Below are positions 46,222-53,174 of a stretch of DNA of 64,000 nt, piece after piece. The DNA lies in the NCBI GenBank assembly GCA_002353485.1, contig DEJS01000010.1, positions 307,131 to 371,130 on the forward strand, in the 5' to 3' direction. The number at the start of each line of letters is the position of its first letter. Position 1 is the first letter of the stretch. Below the pieces are notes generated by a model. That model was not told where the DNA came from, ran no database searches, and saw only the letters and a program-made list of their open reading frames with translations. The translations under genes and the position numbers were made by a program. Origin of the DNA: Prevotella sp. UBA2742 (lineage in GTDB: Bacteria > Bacteroidota > Bacteroidia > Bacteroidales > Bacteroidaceae).

Positions 46222-48137
46222 TTGGAGTGAGTCTGCACCAGACGGTCGCGAACGGTGTTCATGGCCTCTATGGGGTTCATCTCGGCTATGAACTTGCGTA
46301 TAATCCACATGCGGTTCAGCGTGGTCTGGTCCTGCAGCAGGTCGTCGCGGCGTGTCGAGCTCTGTACCAGGTTGACGGCCGGGTAGACGCGCTTGTTGGC
46401 CAGCATGCGGTCAAGCTGCAGTTCTGAGTTGCCGGTACCCTTGAACTCTTCGAATATCACCTCGTCCATCTTCGAGCCTGTGTCGGTCAGTGCCGTGGCA
46501 ATGATGGTGAGCGAGCCTCCGCCTTCTATGTTACGTGCGGCGCCGAAGAAGCGCTTGGGTTTCTGCAGTGCGTTGGCATCGACACCGCCGGTGAGCACCT
46601 TTCCTGAGGCTGGTGCTACGGTGTTGTAGGCACGTGCCAGTCGGGTGATGCTGTCCAGGAAGATGACGACGTCGTGTCCGCACTCCACCATGCGCTTGGC
46701 CTTTTCGAGCACGATGCCGGCTATCTTGACGTGGCGGTCGGCGGGTTCGTCGAAGGTTGATGCTATGACCTCGGCGTTGACGGTGCGTGCCATGTCGGTC
46801 ACCTCCTCGGGTCGCTCGTCAATGAGCAGCATCATAATGTATGCCTCGGGGTGGTTGGCAGCAATGGCGTTGGCAATGTCCTTCATCAGGATGGTCTTAC
46901 CGGTCTTTGGCTGTGCCACGATGAGTGCGCGCTGTCCCTTGCCGATGGGGGCGAAGAGGTCTACGATGCGCACCGAGGGGTTGGTGGTCTTGGGGTCGCC
47001 GCAGAGTTTGAACTTCTCGTCGGGGAAGAGTGGGGTAAGGTGTTCGAAGGCCACGCGGTCGCGCACCTCCTGGGGCAGTCGTCCGTTGATGCTCTTGATG
47101 GTCGACAGGGCGAAGTACTTCTCGTTGTCGTGTGGCGGACGTACGGTGCACTCCACGACGTCGCCGGTCTTCAGTCCCCAGCGCTTTATCTGCTGCGGGT
47201 TGACGTAGACGTCGTCGGGCGACGACAGGTAGTTGTAGTCTGACGAGCGCAGGAATCCGTAGCCGTCCTGCAGTATCTCGAGCACGCCGTTGGCGGTGAT
47301 GAGGTCGCTGAAGTCGAACGACTCGCCGCCGGTGGTGTTGTAGTCGTTGTGTGTGGGTGCAGCGGCGGGTTGCTGCTGCTGTATGGCCAGTGGTCGGTCG
47401 AAGATGTCGACGGAGGGTATGGCGGCCTGGTCCTCTACGGGTATGTCTACCACGGTAATGAAGTCAGTGCCGTCACCGGGATCGCCTTCCCACACCCCCT
47501 CCGGGGTGGCGCTGGCGGTCGTCGTCTCCTGCTGCTGTGCTGTCGTCTCGGGTGCCACGGGGGCGGCGTCGTCCGTAGCGGGTGTGGCGTCGGCCGTGTT
47601 GTCCTGTATGGTCTCCTGCTGTTCCTCCTGGCTCTCGGCAGCGGCTTCTGCGGCGGCTTCGGCCTCCAGCTCTTTCTTCGACTTGCGGCCGCGCTTTTTG
47701 GGGGCGTCAGGGGCTGCAGCCTCTTCGTCCTTGGCGGCTTTCTTCTTGGCGGCTTTCCCCTTCTTGGGCTCGTCGGCTGTGGGCTCGTCGGCTGCGGAGT
47801 CGTCGGTAGCGGAGTCGGCTGCGGCGTTCTGCTCGGCGGCGGCCTGTTCGGCTATCACGGCGGCCAGCGAGGGTTTCTTCTCGGCTTTCGTGGCCTTGGC
47901 GTCCAGCGTCTCGGCGTCGCTGCCGTTGACGGTGTACACCTTGCTGTTGTCTTTGGCTATGCGGGTGCGTTTGCGCTTGGGTGTGACACCGGCGGCCGAG
48001 TTCTCGGCGGCCTTGTCAAGAATGGCGTAGACTACGGTTTCCAGCTCGTCGTCCTGCGACACCTTGACACCCAGTTCGTTGGCTATCGCCATCAGTTCGG
48101 TGATGGGAAGCTTCTCTAATTCTTCTTTCGTGTACAT
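46191..48137 (-). CDS. rho: transcription termination factor Rho with disordered insert
   Basis: This 648-residue RNA-dependent helicase ends transcription. The N-terminal Rho_N helices (1-43) are followed by a 225-residue low-complexity insert (about 45-270) rich in Ala, Glu, Asp, Lys, Gln and Thr. The cold-shock RNA-binding domain follows (DGYGFLRSSDYNYL, 291-304), then the RecA-like motor with Walker A AQPKTGKT (408-415), VIFLDSITRLARAYN and the Q/R-loop region. In Bacteroides thetaiotaomicron a similar insert has been reported to drive phase separation of Rho. Its 3' end is tandemly duplicated. Confidence 0.95.
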   Translation of the reverse strand: MYTKEELEKLPITELMAIANELGVKVSQDDELETVVYAILDKAAENSAAGVTPKRKRTRIAKDNSKVYTVNGSDAETLDAKATKAEKKPSLAAVIAEQAAAEQNAAADSATDDSAADEPTADEPKKGKAAKKKAAKDEEAAAPDAPKKRGRKSKKELEAEAAAEAAAESQEEQQETIQDNTADATPATDDAAPVAPETTAQQQETTTASATPEGVWEGDPGDGTDFITVVDIPVEDQAAIPSVDIFDRPLAIQQQQPAAAPTHNDYNTTGGESFDFSDLITANGVLEILQDGYGFLRSSDYNYLSSPDDVYVNPQQIKRWGLKTGDVVECTVRPPHDNEKYFALSTIKSINGRLPQEVRDRVAFEHLTPLFPDEKFKLCGDPKTTNPSVRIVDLFAPIGKGQRALIVAQPKTGKTILMKDIANAIAANHPEAYIMMLLIDERPEEVTDMARTVNAEVIASTFDEPADRHVKIAGIVLEKAKRMVECGHDVVIFLDSITRLARAYNTVAPASGKVLTGGVDANALQKPKRFFGAARNIEGGGSLTIIATALTDTGSKMDEVIFEEFKGTGNSELQLDRMLANKRVYPAVNLVQSSTRRDDLLQDQTTLNRMWIIRKFIAEMNPIEAMNTVRDRLVQTHSNEEFLLSMNG

Positions 48138-48256
48138 ATTAATATACAGTTATGAGTTTTTTGTGATGTCAATAATGTGGATTGTTTTTTTGAAAACTTT
48201 TGGAAATGCTGCTTTGCCCAGGGCGGGAAAAGCATGTCTTCTTATGGATTCGGCTG

Positions 48257-48264
48257 CAAAGGTA
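48257..48264 (-). promoter_or_regulatory. -7 element for rho
   Basis: The minus strand reads TACCTTTG. Transcription would start near 48251, giving a 5' leader of about 114 nt before rho, long enough for autoregulation. Confidence 0.6.
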
Positions 48265-48319
48265 CGAAAAAAAAATGGACTGACCAAACAATCAGTCCAC
48301 TTTCTTCGGTTTAACTCTT

Positions 48320-48344
48320 AACTGTCATCTGTCACCTGTCATTT
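48320..48344. repeat. TGACAG-family dispersed repeat
   Basis: Reads AACTGTCATCTGTCACCTGT then CATTT on the plus strand, directly after the HU-related gene on the minus strand. Confidence 0.75.
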
Positions 48345-48890
48345 TTAGGGCTCAGGCTCCTGCGACTTCTTGTAGTCGGCAATGACGGTGTCCCATGGCG
48401 TCTTGTCCTGTACGGTACGCTCCTTGCCGTCGATGGTCACCTTCCGGCTTTCCACCAGGTAGGCCCACTTCAGCGAGCAGTGGTCCTCCTTGAACCGGCG
48501 CGAGGTGATGTTCTCGTCCTCTACTCCGTAGGGCAGGAAGCGGATGTGTATGCCCTTGACGACGCTGTTGGGGTCGGCGCCCTCGAACTCGGCCAGGTTC
48601 AGCAGCGGCTTGTCCACCTTGGCCGTGGGGTAGAAGGTGCCCAGCGGCTCCAGCTGTACGGGCACGCCCTGTGCCACCAGTTCGGGCAGACACTGCGTAA
48701 TCTTCTTCAGTACGCCTTCCACCACGTCCTGACCCCAGACGCTGCCGTGTTCTACCATGTGCCTGGCGAAGCCCTTCAGCGTCAGAGCCTCCTGCAGGTC
48801 TACCTCGGGGTAGTACTTGCCGTACCCCGTGTTCTTCATGTTCTTGTTCTTTCGAACGTTAATCCCCATGGGGATAGAATTCTTTGCCAT
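48345..48890 (-). CDS. HU-related DNA-binding protein
   Basis: The 181-residue protein of the HU-like family is confined to Bacteroidota (longer than HU's 90). After the opening MAKNSIPMGINVRKNKN, a helical part (LTLKGFARHMVEHGSVWGQ, VLKKITQCLPELVAQG) is followed by the DNA-binding arm region VQLEPLGTFYPTAKVDK, then a C-terminal extension. It probably binds or bends DNA. In Bacteroides such genes often sit with VirE-N/DUF3987 genes in accessory loci; one lies 8 kb away here. Confidence 0.82.
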   Translation of the reverse strand: MAKNSIPMGINVRKNKNMKNTGYGKYYPEVDLQEALTLKGFARHMVEHGSVWGQDVVEGVLKKITQCLPELVAQGVPVQLEPLGTFYPTAKVDKPLLNLAEFEGADPNSVVKGIHIRFLPYGVEDENITSRRFKEDHCSLKWAYLVESRKVTIDGKERTVQDKTPWDTVIADYKKSQEPEP

Positions 48891-48975
48891 ACTCTTGTCT
48901 TGTTTTTTATGGTATTAGAATCTCTGCTCGGCCAGCTGCACCGGGTGGCCGAAATCCCGCTTTTTTATTACTCTA

Positions 48976-48983
48976 CAAAGGTA
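48976..48983 (-). promoter_or_regulatory. -7 element for the HU-related gene
   Basis: The minus strand reads TACCTTTG about 86 nt before the start codon. The 22-nt array (49067-49144) lies about 85 nt upstream of it. Confidence 0.6.
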
Positions 48984-49066
48984 CGAAAAATTTCTGAGAC
49001 TGCCAAATTTTTCTGCCATTTTTTCATCTTTTTTCATCACTAAAAAGAGCCTTAAGTAAACCAGTA

Positions 49067-49177
49067 GTTTACCTTAGGCAAAAGGGGAGTTTACCTTAGG
49101 CAAAAGGGGAGTTTACCTTAGGCAAAAGGGGAGTTTACCTAAAGCAGACTCCTGCTCCGGCTCCGGGGGAAGTCTGC
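49067..49177. repeat. 22-nt tandem array (locus 2) and adjoining hairpin
   Basis: Three identical 22-nt units at 49067-49088, 49089-49110 and 49111-49132, then a partial fourth (49133-49144). Each unit is GTTTACCTTA followed by GGCAAAAGGGGA. It shares period and the words GTTTAC and GGCAAAAGG with the array at 33595-33660, on the opposite strand. A hairpin GCAGACT/AGTCTGC (49144-49177), GC-rich inside, follows directly. Confidence 0.88.
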
Positions 49178-49180
49178 GCG

Positions 49181-49359
49181 TGACAAATGACAGATGACAG
49201 TTATAGTTTTTCTTCTCTCCCCTCGCACTGGCCGTACACACCATATATTTATATATATATATTATATAATAAGTATATCTATTCTTTTTTTCTCTCCTTC
49301 AGCCTCTCTCCTTCTGCCGTGAGCGGCGATTACATGAAACTGTCATCTGTCATCTGTCA
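49181..49359. repeat. MITE-like unit bounded by TGACAG inverted repeats
   Basis: The left end TGACAAATGACAGATGACAG+TT (49181-49202) and right end AA+CTGTCATCTGTCATCTGTCA (49338-49359) are inverted copies matching at 21 of 22 bases. They enclose about 135 bp with a TA-rich core (49229-49275). There is no gene inside. It may be a small non-autonomous element or simply two members of the dispersed repeat. Confidence 0.5.
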
Positions 49360-49403
49360 CCATCTCCAATCCCCATCCGGCATGATATTTTCCGCGATTC
49401 CCT

Positions 49404-49456
49404 TTTGAGTATCGGATTTTTTTCGTACCTTTGCCCTCGGTTCGGAGGTATCTTTG
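49404..49456 (+). promoter_or_regulatory. tandem promoter elements for the ATPase gene
   Basis: TTTG (49404-49407), 18 nt, TACCTTTG (49426-49433); a second -7 match TATCTTTG follows at 49449-49456. Confidence 0.65.
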
Positions 49457-49503
49457 CAACCGATATTAATTTAATGTGCATTAACTTAACGGACAAACGA
49501 GAT

Positions 49504-50820
49504 ATGAGATTCTACGACAGAGAAAAGGAGCTGAATATACTCCAAAACAACTGGGAACAGACATCCGAGCGGGGGCGGATGACCGTACTCATCGGGCGAA
49601 GACGTATTGGCAAGACTACGCTGCTGACGAAAAGTGCTGAGGACGGCCATCAGCCATTACTCTATCTCTATGTATCAAAAGACAACGAGCGGGTGCTGAC
49701 AGGTAAATTTCAGAATGCTGCAGAGCAGTCTCTTGGAATGCAGATATTTGGGCGTATGGAGACCTTTGCCCAACTGTTTGAGCAGTTGCTGCGCTTTGGA
49801 CAACAGAACCACTTTACGCTGGTCTTCGATGAGTTTCAGAATTTTCTTAAAGTCAACAGTGCCATTCCCTGCCACATACAAGACCTGTGGGACCATTATC
49901 ATGAGACATCGAAGGTAAACATGATTGCCTGTGGCAGCATTTACAACATGATGCACAAAATATTCGACAACGAAGACGAGCCGCTTTATGGTCGGCAGGA
50001 TTGTCGCCTGAATATGCAGCCATTCAGAATCAGCATACTGAAACAGATTCTTCATGACCATAATCCCAGATACACCTCTGAAGATCTCCTGTGCCTGTAT
50101 GCACTGACTGGCGGTGTGGCCAAGTATGTCGCATGGCTGATGGATGCAAAGGCAACCACAAAGCCCAAGATGCTGCGGTGGGTTACCCAGACAGGTTCGC
50201 CGTATCTCTCTGAGGGGGCAGAACTGATTATGTCGGAATTTGGCAAGGACTATGCCAACTATCTGAGCATCTTACAACTGATAGCTTCCGGCATGAACAC
50301 CCAAAGCGAAATAGACGGTGCCATCGGTAAGAATACAGGTGCATATCTCGATAATCTGGAAGAAGACTATAGTTATATTCACCGCAAACAGCCTATGTTC
50401 AGCAAGCCCAACGGCAGAAATTCCAGGTGGCAGTTGGATGACTGTTTCCTGCGTTTCTGGTTCCGTTTCATCATGCGCAATCAGGCACTTGTAGAAATGG
50501 AACGCAACGATCTCCTGCTGGAAATCGTAGAGAAAGGCTATGAGCAATATTCTGGTCTTGTGCTGGAACAGTACTTCCGACAGAAGTGGATTGAGGAAGA
50601 ACGGGTAACGTCTGTAGGCAACTATTGGGACCGTAAAGGACTGAACGAGATTGACATGATAGCATTGAACGACATCGACAAAACAGCCACCGTAGCCGAA
50701 ATCAAACGGCAACGACGGAAATTCAGTCCTGCAGAACTCGCAGAAAAGACCTCTAACCTCAACAAGGAATTGGCAAAATATGCCGTTACACAGATTGGTT
50801 TGTCTATGGAGGACATGTAG
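49504..50820 (+). CDS. AAA-type ATP-binding protein with DUF234-like C-terminus
   Basis: This 438-residue protein opens with FYDREKELNIL, then Walker A GRRRIGKTT (31-39) and Walker B FTLVFDEFQNF. A winged-helix part follows, and a nuclease-like DUF234 end (LVLEQYFRQKWIEE, GNYWDRKGLNEIDMIALND, ATVAEIKRQRRKFSP). The last contains the D...ExK pattern of restriction-endonuclease-fold domains. The family is common in Bacteroidota and archaea with unclear role, possibly defence or toxin-like. The ATG at 49504 is chosen because frames starting at 49405 precede the promoter. Its stop abuts a broken higB. Confidence 0.8.
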   Translation: MRFYDREKELNILQNNWEQTSERGRMTVLIGRRRIGKTTLLTKSAEDGHQPLLYLYVSKDNERVLTGKFQNAAEQSLGMQIFGRMETFAQLFEQLLRFGQQNHFTLVFDEFQNFLKVNSAIPCHIQDLWDHYHETSKVNMIACGSIYNMMHKIFDNEDEPLYGRQDCRLNMQPFRISILKQILHDHNPRYTSEDLLCLYALTGGVAKYVAWLMDAKATTKPKMLRWVTQTGSPYLSEGAELIMSEFGKDYANYLSILQLIASGMNTQSEIDGAIGKNTGAYLDNLEEDYSYIHRKQPMFSKPNGRNSRWQLDDCFLRFWFRFIMRNQALVEMERNDLLLEIVEKGYEQYSGLVLEQYFRQKWIEEERVTSVGNYWDRKGLNEIDMIALNDIDKTATVAEIKRQRRKFSPAELAEKTSNLNKELAKYAVTQIGLSMEDM

Positions 50821-50825
50821 AAGGA

Positions 50826-50957
50826 GATTGTGCTCACAAGGGGGTGGATGCTGTCTGGATTAATGATCAGTATCGACTTTTCTTTCATTCTTCACCCGAT
50901 GAGAGCGGGATTATTGTGAACGCGTTGTTATTTGAAATATCCAAGCATTATGAATAA
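50826..50957 (+). pseudogene. HigB/RelE-type toxin, 3' remnant
   Basis: An open frame without a start codon encodes about 43 residues ending WINDQYRLFFHSSPDE ... LLFEISKHYE and TAA. This is the usual C-terminus of HigB-like mRNA interferases (xINDQYRxxF). The upstream half, with the rest of the toxin fold, is missing: sequence to the left belongs to the ATPase gene. The stop overlaps the higA start by 8 nt as in intact higBA pairs. Confidence 0.75.
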
Positions 50958-51315
50958 GAATAATTTAACCCCATTTGCAGCGACTCATCCTGGTGAGATG
51001 ATCAAGGACGAGCTGAAAGAACGTGGCATGACGCAGAAGCAACTTGCTATGGAAGCCGGCATCAAGCCTTCTGTGCTGAGCGAGACCATCAATGGCAAGC
51101 GCAGTGTGTCACTTAACGTGGCTTTGGCTTTGGAAAAAGCACTGGGCATACCTGCCGACATCTGGATGAATCTTCAGACGCAGTACGATTTGGACACCGC
51201 CAACATCGCTGAACGTGGCAATCAGCGTGAGACGTTCAGCGTTACTATTCCCGTCAGAGACCGAACCCTGCTTCAGGAACTTGTGCGCAAGTTCGGATGG
51301 GCATGTGTGTTTTAA
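50950..51315 (+). CDS. higA: HigA family antitoxin
   Basis: The 121-residue helix-turn-helix protein has an opening typical of HigA (PFAATHPGEMIKDELKERGM, 8-27) and an HTH near 28-50 (TQKQLAMEAGIKPSVLSETINGK). It would neutralise HigB and repress its own operon by binding the promoter. The toxin gene in front is truncated, so it is an orphan and may act only as a regulator or anti-addiction factor. The ATG at 50950 is chosen over an in-frame TTG at 50932. Confidence 0.88.
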   Translation: MNKNNLTPFAATHPGEMIKDELKERGMTQKQLAMEAGIKPSVLSETINGKRSVSLNVALALEKALGIPADIWMNLQTQYDLDTANIAERGNQRETFSVTIPVRDRTLLQELVRKFGWACVF

Positions 51316-51489
51316 TAAAACTGAGTCACCGGCCGCTCAATGCGCATTGTCCTGGTCAGCAAACAAGATTTGCAAGATGACAAATGACAGCTGACAGTTA
51401 CTGTGCTGGCCGTAGTTGTAATGGCTGGGATGAGTGGGTGAACGGTGTTCAACCCAGGCTCACAAGGGGTCCGTCCCCCTGTGAGCACA
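51316..51489. repeat. repeat-bearing gap with TGACAG copy and 12-bp hairpin
   Basis: A TGACAG-family copy (51378-51399) is preceded by CAGCAAACAAGATTTGC, also seen before the copy at 54987. A hairpin GCTCACAAGGGG/CCCCCTGTGAGC (51458-51486, one mismatch, 5-nt loop) lies just past the small minus-strand gene. Its left arm occurs again in the higB remnant (50832-50843). No gene is seen in the gap. Confidence 0.7.
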
Positions 51490-51750
51490 TCATAGACTGT
51501 CGAAATATTTCTGCATCTCCTCGGGAGTACGGCAAGTTATGGTTTCGCCTTTAGCATATTCGCGACGTGCCTTATTGATGGACTGACGCATGGCGGGAGT
51601 AATGGTCTTGTCGTCGTCAACTTTAGCCACACGTACCGATGCCACGCCACGTATCATTTTCAGGGCGCGTTTGATGTCAGCCACAAGCGCATTGTCTTCC
51701 AACGTGATAATTATTTGGGCCGGTTTAGGAATGGATGTTACTGATGCCAT
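51490..51750 (-). CDS. small antitoxin-like protein
   Basis: The product has 86 residues, beginning ASVTSIPKPAQIIITLEDN. A beta-strand, then helices ADIKRALKMIRGV, strand ASVRVAKVDDD and a basic helix (MRQSINKARREYAKGE) follow. I see similarity in style to small Bacteroidales antitoxins located before RelE/YoeB toxins, but no toxin gene follows. The start is set at 51750 because the -7 element lies at 51815-51822, inside a longer frame to 51828. Function unproven. Confidence 0.6.
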   Translation of the reverse strand: MASVTSIPKPAQIIITLEDNALVADIKRALKMIRGVASVRVAKVDDDKTITPAMRQSINKARREYAKGETITCRTPEEMQKYFDSL

Positions 51751-51814
51751 AATCGTTGTCGTTTGTACATTTCTGCCTGCAAGCTGCGTGAGCAGTTTCG
51801 CACGCTTTTGTGTG

Positions 51815-51822
51815 CAAAGGTA
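51815..51822 (-). promoter_or_regulatory. -7 element for the small antitoxin-like gene
   Basis: The minus strand reads TACCTTTG, 65 nt before the start codon. Confidence 0.6.
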
Positions 51823-51949
51823 GTGCAAATCGAGCGAAATACAAAATAAAAAAAGGCTTTTTTGTTTTTATTTCCGAGATGCAGCCTACCTTGTCCAAAG
51901 GACAAAGGTACACAATCTTTCCCAAACCACCAAAACAATCACGCAAAAA

Positions 51950-52015
51950 TCCGTGAGATCTGTGGGATCTGTGCGACAAAAAAAGCCTCCCCGCTGCATT
52001 TCGCAGGAGGAGGCT
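51950..52015 (-). terminator. GATCTGTG repeat and terminator-like hairpin
   Basis: On the plus strand two copies of GATCTGTG (51958-51976 region) precede a hairpin AGCCTCC ... GGAGGCT (51985-52015). Read on the minus strand the hairpin is followed by seven T, a convincing terminator for leftward transcription. No intact leftward gene lies close behind it. Confidence 0.55.
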
Positions 52016-52018
52016 CTG

Positions 52019-52200
52019 TCTATCCGCACAGGGAGGTCTATGCCCGTGGCTCGCTGCTCATACTCGCCCCATGGAATCTGGATACTATGGGCTGTGTTGG
52101 TGCCATACCAACCGACTCGGACTACAGCCGCTTCCACAACCTCAATACCCTGGCGGCTGAGATTTGCGCCTTCGAGGGCGAGGCTAAGATAAAAAGATGA
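52019..52200 (+). pseudogene. unidentified coding-like fragment
   Basis: A plus-strand frame with host-like codon choice encodes a well-formed C-terminus (RGSLLILAPWNLDTMGCV ... LAAEICAFEGEAKIKR) up to a TGA. It has no start codon with plausible upstream sequence: the frame emerges from the terminator-like hairpin. I do not recognise the family. It looks like the tail of a decayed gene. Confidence 0.35.
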
Positions 52201-52316
52201 TTAATTTCGAAAATATTCGGAGGAGGACAGCATTATGTAGTCCCCCTAATAATTTATATGTAATTGTATTAGCAAAAAAATTATGGCCTTGCATGGCTGA
52301 ACAGTAATACCTATCT

Positions 52317-52595
52317 TTACGAGAGCAAAGAGTAATCCCCAGCACACTCCCTGTTACCTTCCTGGCGAACTAACAAAAATTTTTTGTGAGTTCGTTCTGG
52401 GTCCTGCTCGTTTTCTGCATAAATCTGATTAATGTGGTAGCTCACGTCCTGTCGAGAAGCATCAAATAACTCCATTATCTGCTCCTGAAGTAGCCACACA
52501 TCTTCGCCCTCGAATCTTACATTGACTCGAGCAATTCCGTTTTCATCCTGATAAATCAGGAAGGCCTCATTCCTCTTCTCTATTTCGTTTGCCAT
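52317..52595 (-). pseudogene. truncated RhuM/virulence-protein family gene
   Basis: The 92-residue frame starts MANEIEKRNEAFLIYQDENG and carries the N-terminal RhuM pattern (VRFEGEDVWLLQEQIMELFDASRQDVSYHINQIY ... KKFLLVRQEGNRE). In intact members (about 330 residues) this continues into HYNLD and a Fic-like or DNA-binding domain. Here it turns into CAGDYSLLS and a stop, so the gene is cut after about 80 residues by deletion or rearrangement. Probably non-functional. Confidence 0.65.
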
Positions 52596-52779
52596 ATCAT
52601 TTATAACGATTATATTCCTTGTTCAATTGTCTGATGCTCAGATGCGTGACAGAGTATCTGTCCGTAGTGTCACCTAATTAATTATATATACTATAGAGGG
52701 GATGTTGTGGGAAATGTTAAAAATGAAGTCCAAATAACAGTTATTTTGCAATAATCCATGATTTTTAAATTAATTTGTG
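52596..52779. other. gap without recognisable gene
   Basis: AT-rich sequence upstream of the rhuM remnant and of the RNA candidate. I see no open frame of interest and no clear leftward TAnnTTTG element. Confidence 0.4.
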
Positions 52780-52787
52780 TACATTTG
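52780..52787 (+). promoter_or_regulatory. -7 element for the 6S-like RNA
   Basis: TACATTTG matches TAnnTTTG and would start transcription near 52794. The -33 is poor. Confidence 0.55.
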
Positions 52788-52793
52788 CACCTG

Positions 52794-52960
52794 CATCTTA
52801 GATGCGGACATATTTGCTCAATCGCTGTCTGAATCACCACCTCGGAAAAGCAAGGAGCATTTACAATTCTTATTGGGAGCGCTTTAGGCGCAGATTCCCC
52901 ATAAAGAATTGTGGCTTGTGGTGAGCCAAGACAGCGTATGGCGAGAGTCTGCGCTTTTTT
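52794..52960 (+). ncRNA. 6S-like RNA candidate
   Basis: This roughly 167-nt stretch has no open frame and folds as one long interrupted hairpin ending in TTTTTT. Pairs: GCGGAC 52804-52809 with GTCTGC 52947-52952 (closing stem), CGCTGTCT 52823-52830 with AGACAGCG 52929-52936, CACCAC 52835-52840 with GTGGTG 52918-52923. Then comes a large bubble (22 nt left, 52841-52862; 5 nt right), ACAATTCTT 52863-52871 with AAGAATTGT 52904-52912, and a capped GGGA/GCGC tip. Closing stem, central bubble, terminal arm and size match 6S RNA, the RNA-polymerase-binding regulator. A 5' hairpin GCATC-TTA-GATGC competes with the closing stem. No sequence-level match was checked. Confidence 0.55.
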
Positions 52961-53034
52961 GTGGGCGTTGGCTCTATGATTGGAAATAAGTTTAACTGAT
53001 AGAGCCGACGGGCAACGGCATATAAACGCCCACC
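52961..53034 (+). promoter_or_regulatory. structured leader with predicted pseudoknot, copy 1
   Basis: GCCG (53004-53007), GGGC (53010-53013), CGGC (53016-53019) and GCCC (53028-53031) are ordered as an H-type pseudoknot (stem 1 GCCG/CGGC, stem 2 GGGC/GCCC), ending 10 nt before a start codon. A rival fold pairs GTGGGCGTT (52961-52969) with AACGCCCAC (53025-53033) and GGCTCTAT (52970-52977) with ATAGAGCC (52999-53006), using strands from both pseudoknot stems. A second copy of the pseudoknot lies at 53759-53786. Confidence 0.6.
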
Positions 53035-53040
53035 TATGAA

Positions 53041-53124
53041 ATGATTGCTATTTTAATTATTTTATCGTTCATCATTTGGCCTGGTATGTTCATCAAAATG
53101 GGCGGTCGCGGATTCGGGAAGTGA
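53041..53124 (+). CDS. 27-residue single-span membrane microprotein
   Basis: The frame reads MIAILIILSFIIWPGMF followed by IKMGGRGFGK and TGA: one hydrophobic helix and a short basic tail. Support is the pseudoknot leader placed directly upstream, shared with the lipoprotein gene at 53797 at almost the same distance from the start. Sequences like this can arise by chance, so it is a moderate call. Function unknown. Confidence 0.45.
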   Translation: MIAILIILSFIIWPGMFIKMGGRGFGK

Positions 53125-53174
53125 TTTTAGACCTTCTGAGTACATTTTGTCAAACTTGAGGACAACTTATCACT

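Noticed and set aside
47349..48119. Gly/Leu-rich plus-strand frame antisense to the Rho insert
   Set aside because: It is the complement of the Ala/Glu/Lys low-complexity part of rho, not a membrane protein gene.
49187..49408. 73-codon frame through the TA-rich repeat region
   Set aside because: The product is mostly Tyr/Ile/Ser low-complexity sequence from the repeat itself and there is no promoter.
52221..52247. Hairpin AGGAGGAC/GTCCCCCT as a terminator
   Set aside because: One mismatch and no T tract; it has no clear gene to serve.
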